From Campylobacteraceae bacterium (GTDB taxonomy: Bacteria; Campylobacterota; Campylobacteria; Campylobacterales; Sulfurospirillaceae), in assembly GCA_027011025.1 (NCBI GenBank), contig JALVAU010000255.1:1-7881 (forward strand): 7,881 bases of DNA, given 5' to 3'. Position 1 is the first letter of the stretch; the number at the start of each line of letters is the position of its first letter. A program made the translations under genes and the position numbers. Below the pieces are notes generated by a model that saw nothing but the letters and a program-made list of their open reading frames with translations, made no database searches and was not told where the DNA came from. Shown in pieces: positions 7,054 through 7,881 of the stretch.

Positions 7054-7881
7054 ATGAAGTATATCCTAGTAATTCTACTTTTTGTCGCTTTTATATATAC
7101 CATATTAACCAATATAGATATGCCAAAAAATAGAGTTACACAGATAAAAGCACCCTTGATGGATACAGAGTATGAAAAAAATATGGCATTTGATTACTTA
7201 AATACTCTTCGTCAAAATGCAGGTATGCCATACTATTTCACAAGTAAACTGCTTGGAAGTGCAGCACAATCTCATGCAAACTATCTCGTAACAAATCATG
7301 AATCAGGACATAGTGAGATAGTAGATAAAAAAGATTTTACCGGTATAAATCCTGTGGATAGAGCATTTAAAGCAAACTATAAAGTTGGCATAATAAGAGA
7401 AAATGTTACTAAAAATGTGTTTGGATACAAAGCAAGTATAGATGGACTATTTGGTGCGATATATCATCGTTTTGGCTTTTTGGACTTTCAAACTGACGAG
7501 ATTGGCATAGGTGTTGCACAAGATTTAAACGATACCAATCAAAATGCTTATGTTTTTGATATGGGAATATATGAGCTAAATGATCTTTGCACTCAAAAGA
7601 GCTATAATGGTCATGCAAAATATGTTTACCATGTTTGCAAAGATGCAAATCATCGCATAAAAAAAGAGTTATTTGATAGGGCATTGAGATTTAAAAAATC
7701 ACAAACAAGAGAGATAGTCATCTATCCTTATGATGGACAAAAAGATATACCACCGGCATTTTATGAGGAGACACCGGATCCTCTTCCAGATTATGATGTA
7801 AGCGGCTTTCCTGTAAGCATTCAATTTAATGACTATTACTTTAAAAGAATTCAACTCATCTCTTTTGAGCTTTTTGACTCG
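7054..7881 (+). CDS. Membrane-anchored CAP/SCP (YkwD-like) domain protein, 3' truncated
   Basis: An open frame of 276 codons runs from ATG 7054 to the window edge without a stop. Residues 3-18 form a hydrophobic N-terminal segment, an uncleaved anchor or signal peptide without a lipobox, so export is likely. A CAP domain spans about 42-175. It has LNTLRQNAGMP (49-59), a helix with AAQSHANYL (70-78), SGHSE with candidate ligand H86, REN with E116 (matching the usual Gly-Glu-Asn), and YHRFGFLD with H138 followed by EIGIGVA. These correspond to the conserved His, Glu and His of the CAP cavity. C179 and C195 could form a disulfide. From about 220 a second region begins with IYPYDGQKDIPPAF and a PDPLPD segment, resembling an Ig-like extension; it is cut by the edge. 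Bacterial CAP proteins mostly lack a defined biochemical role, so I assign none. It probably has its own transcript, since a terminator precedes it. Confidence 0.85.
   Translation, partial: MKYILVILLFVAFIYTILTNIDMPKNRVTQIKAPLMDTEYEKNMAFDYLNTLRQNAGMPYYFTSKLLGSAAQSHANYLVTNHESGHSEIVDKKDFTGINPVDRAFKANYKVGIIRENVTKNVFGYKASIDGLFGAIYHRFGFLDFQTDEIGIGVAQDLNDTNQNAYVFDMGIYELNDLCTQKSYNGHAKYVYHVCKDANHRIKKELFDRALRFKKSQTREIVIYPYDGQKDIPPAFYEETPDPLPDYDVSGFPVSIQFNDYYFKRIQLISFELFDS

Noticed and set aside
7409..7684. A 91-codon minus-strand open frame.
   Set aside because: It lies antisense within the CAP-domain gene, whose conserved motifs show that the plus strand is coding. The translation is low-complexity and rich in His and Cys, with no recognisable domain.

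Overview
The window is a dense, AT-rich, entirely plus-strand stretch. Its gene order and protein style suggest a Campylobacterota (epsilonproteobacterial) chromosome, perhaps a Sulfurimonas-like free-living relative. The main reason is the run M16 peptidase - dapA - short-chain reductase, which I recall as a conserved neighbourhood in Campylobacter and Helicobacter relatives. The organism is inferred from this order and from protein character, not from a marker gene.

Positions 1-4595 hold a tightly packed block of six genes: the 3' part of an M16 (insulinase/PqqL-type) peptidase, dapA (lysine/diaminopimelate synthesis), an SDR that looks like a FabL-type enoyl-ACP reductase, pgsA (phosphatidylglycerophosphate synthase), rseP (site-2 intramembrane protease) and a YggS/PLPBP pyridoxal-phosphate homeostasis protein. 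Junctions are ATGA overlaps, a 1-base TAATG overlap, or gaps of 1-3 bases, so one transcript with translational coupling is likely. Most of the block feeds the cell envelope: diaminopimelate for peptidoglycan, fatty acid elongation, anionic phospholipid synthesis and membrane proteolysis.

Positions 4616-6868 hold serC and a 387-residue serA-type phosphoglycerate dehydrogenase. Together they cover the first two steps of serine synthesis from 3-phosphoglycerate. They follow yggS after only 20 bases and may be the end of the same operon. The SerA is the short form with one C-terminal ACT-like domain and resembles enzymes I associate with Firmicutes and Bacteroidetes. A long perfect hairpin followed by a T run (6885-6930) ends this transcript.

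Positions 6869-7053 are non-coding and hold the terminator and, presumably, the promoter of the next gene. From 7054 to the window end runs an open, 3'-truncated gene for a membrane-anchored CAP/SCP (YkwD-like) domain protein.

I found no RNA genes, mobile elements, CRISPR arrays or phage genes. This is mostly a housekeeping region. The points worth a second look are the FabL-like reductase with non-canonical SDR residues, the short SerA with an uncertain catalytic glutamate, and the unfinished CAP protein.
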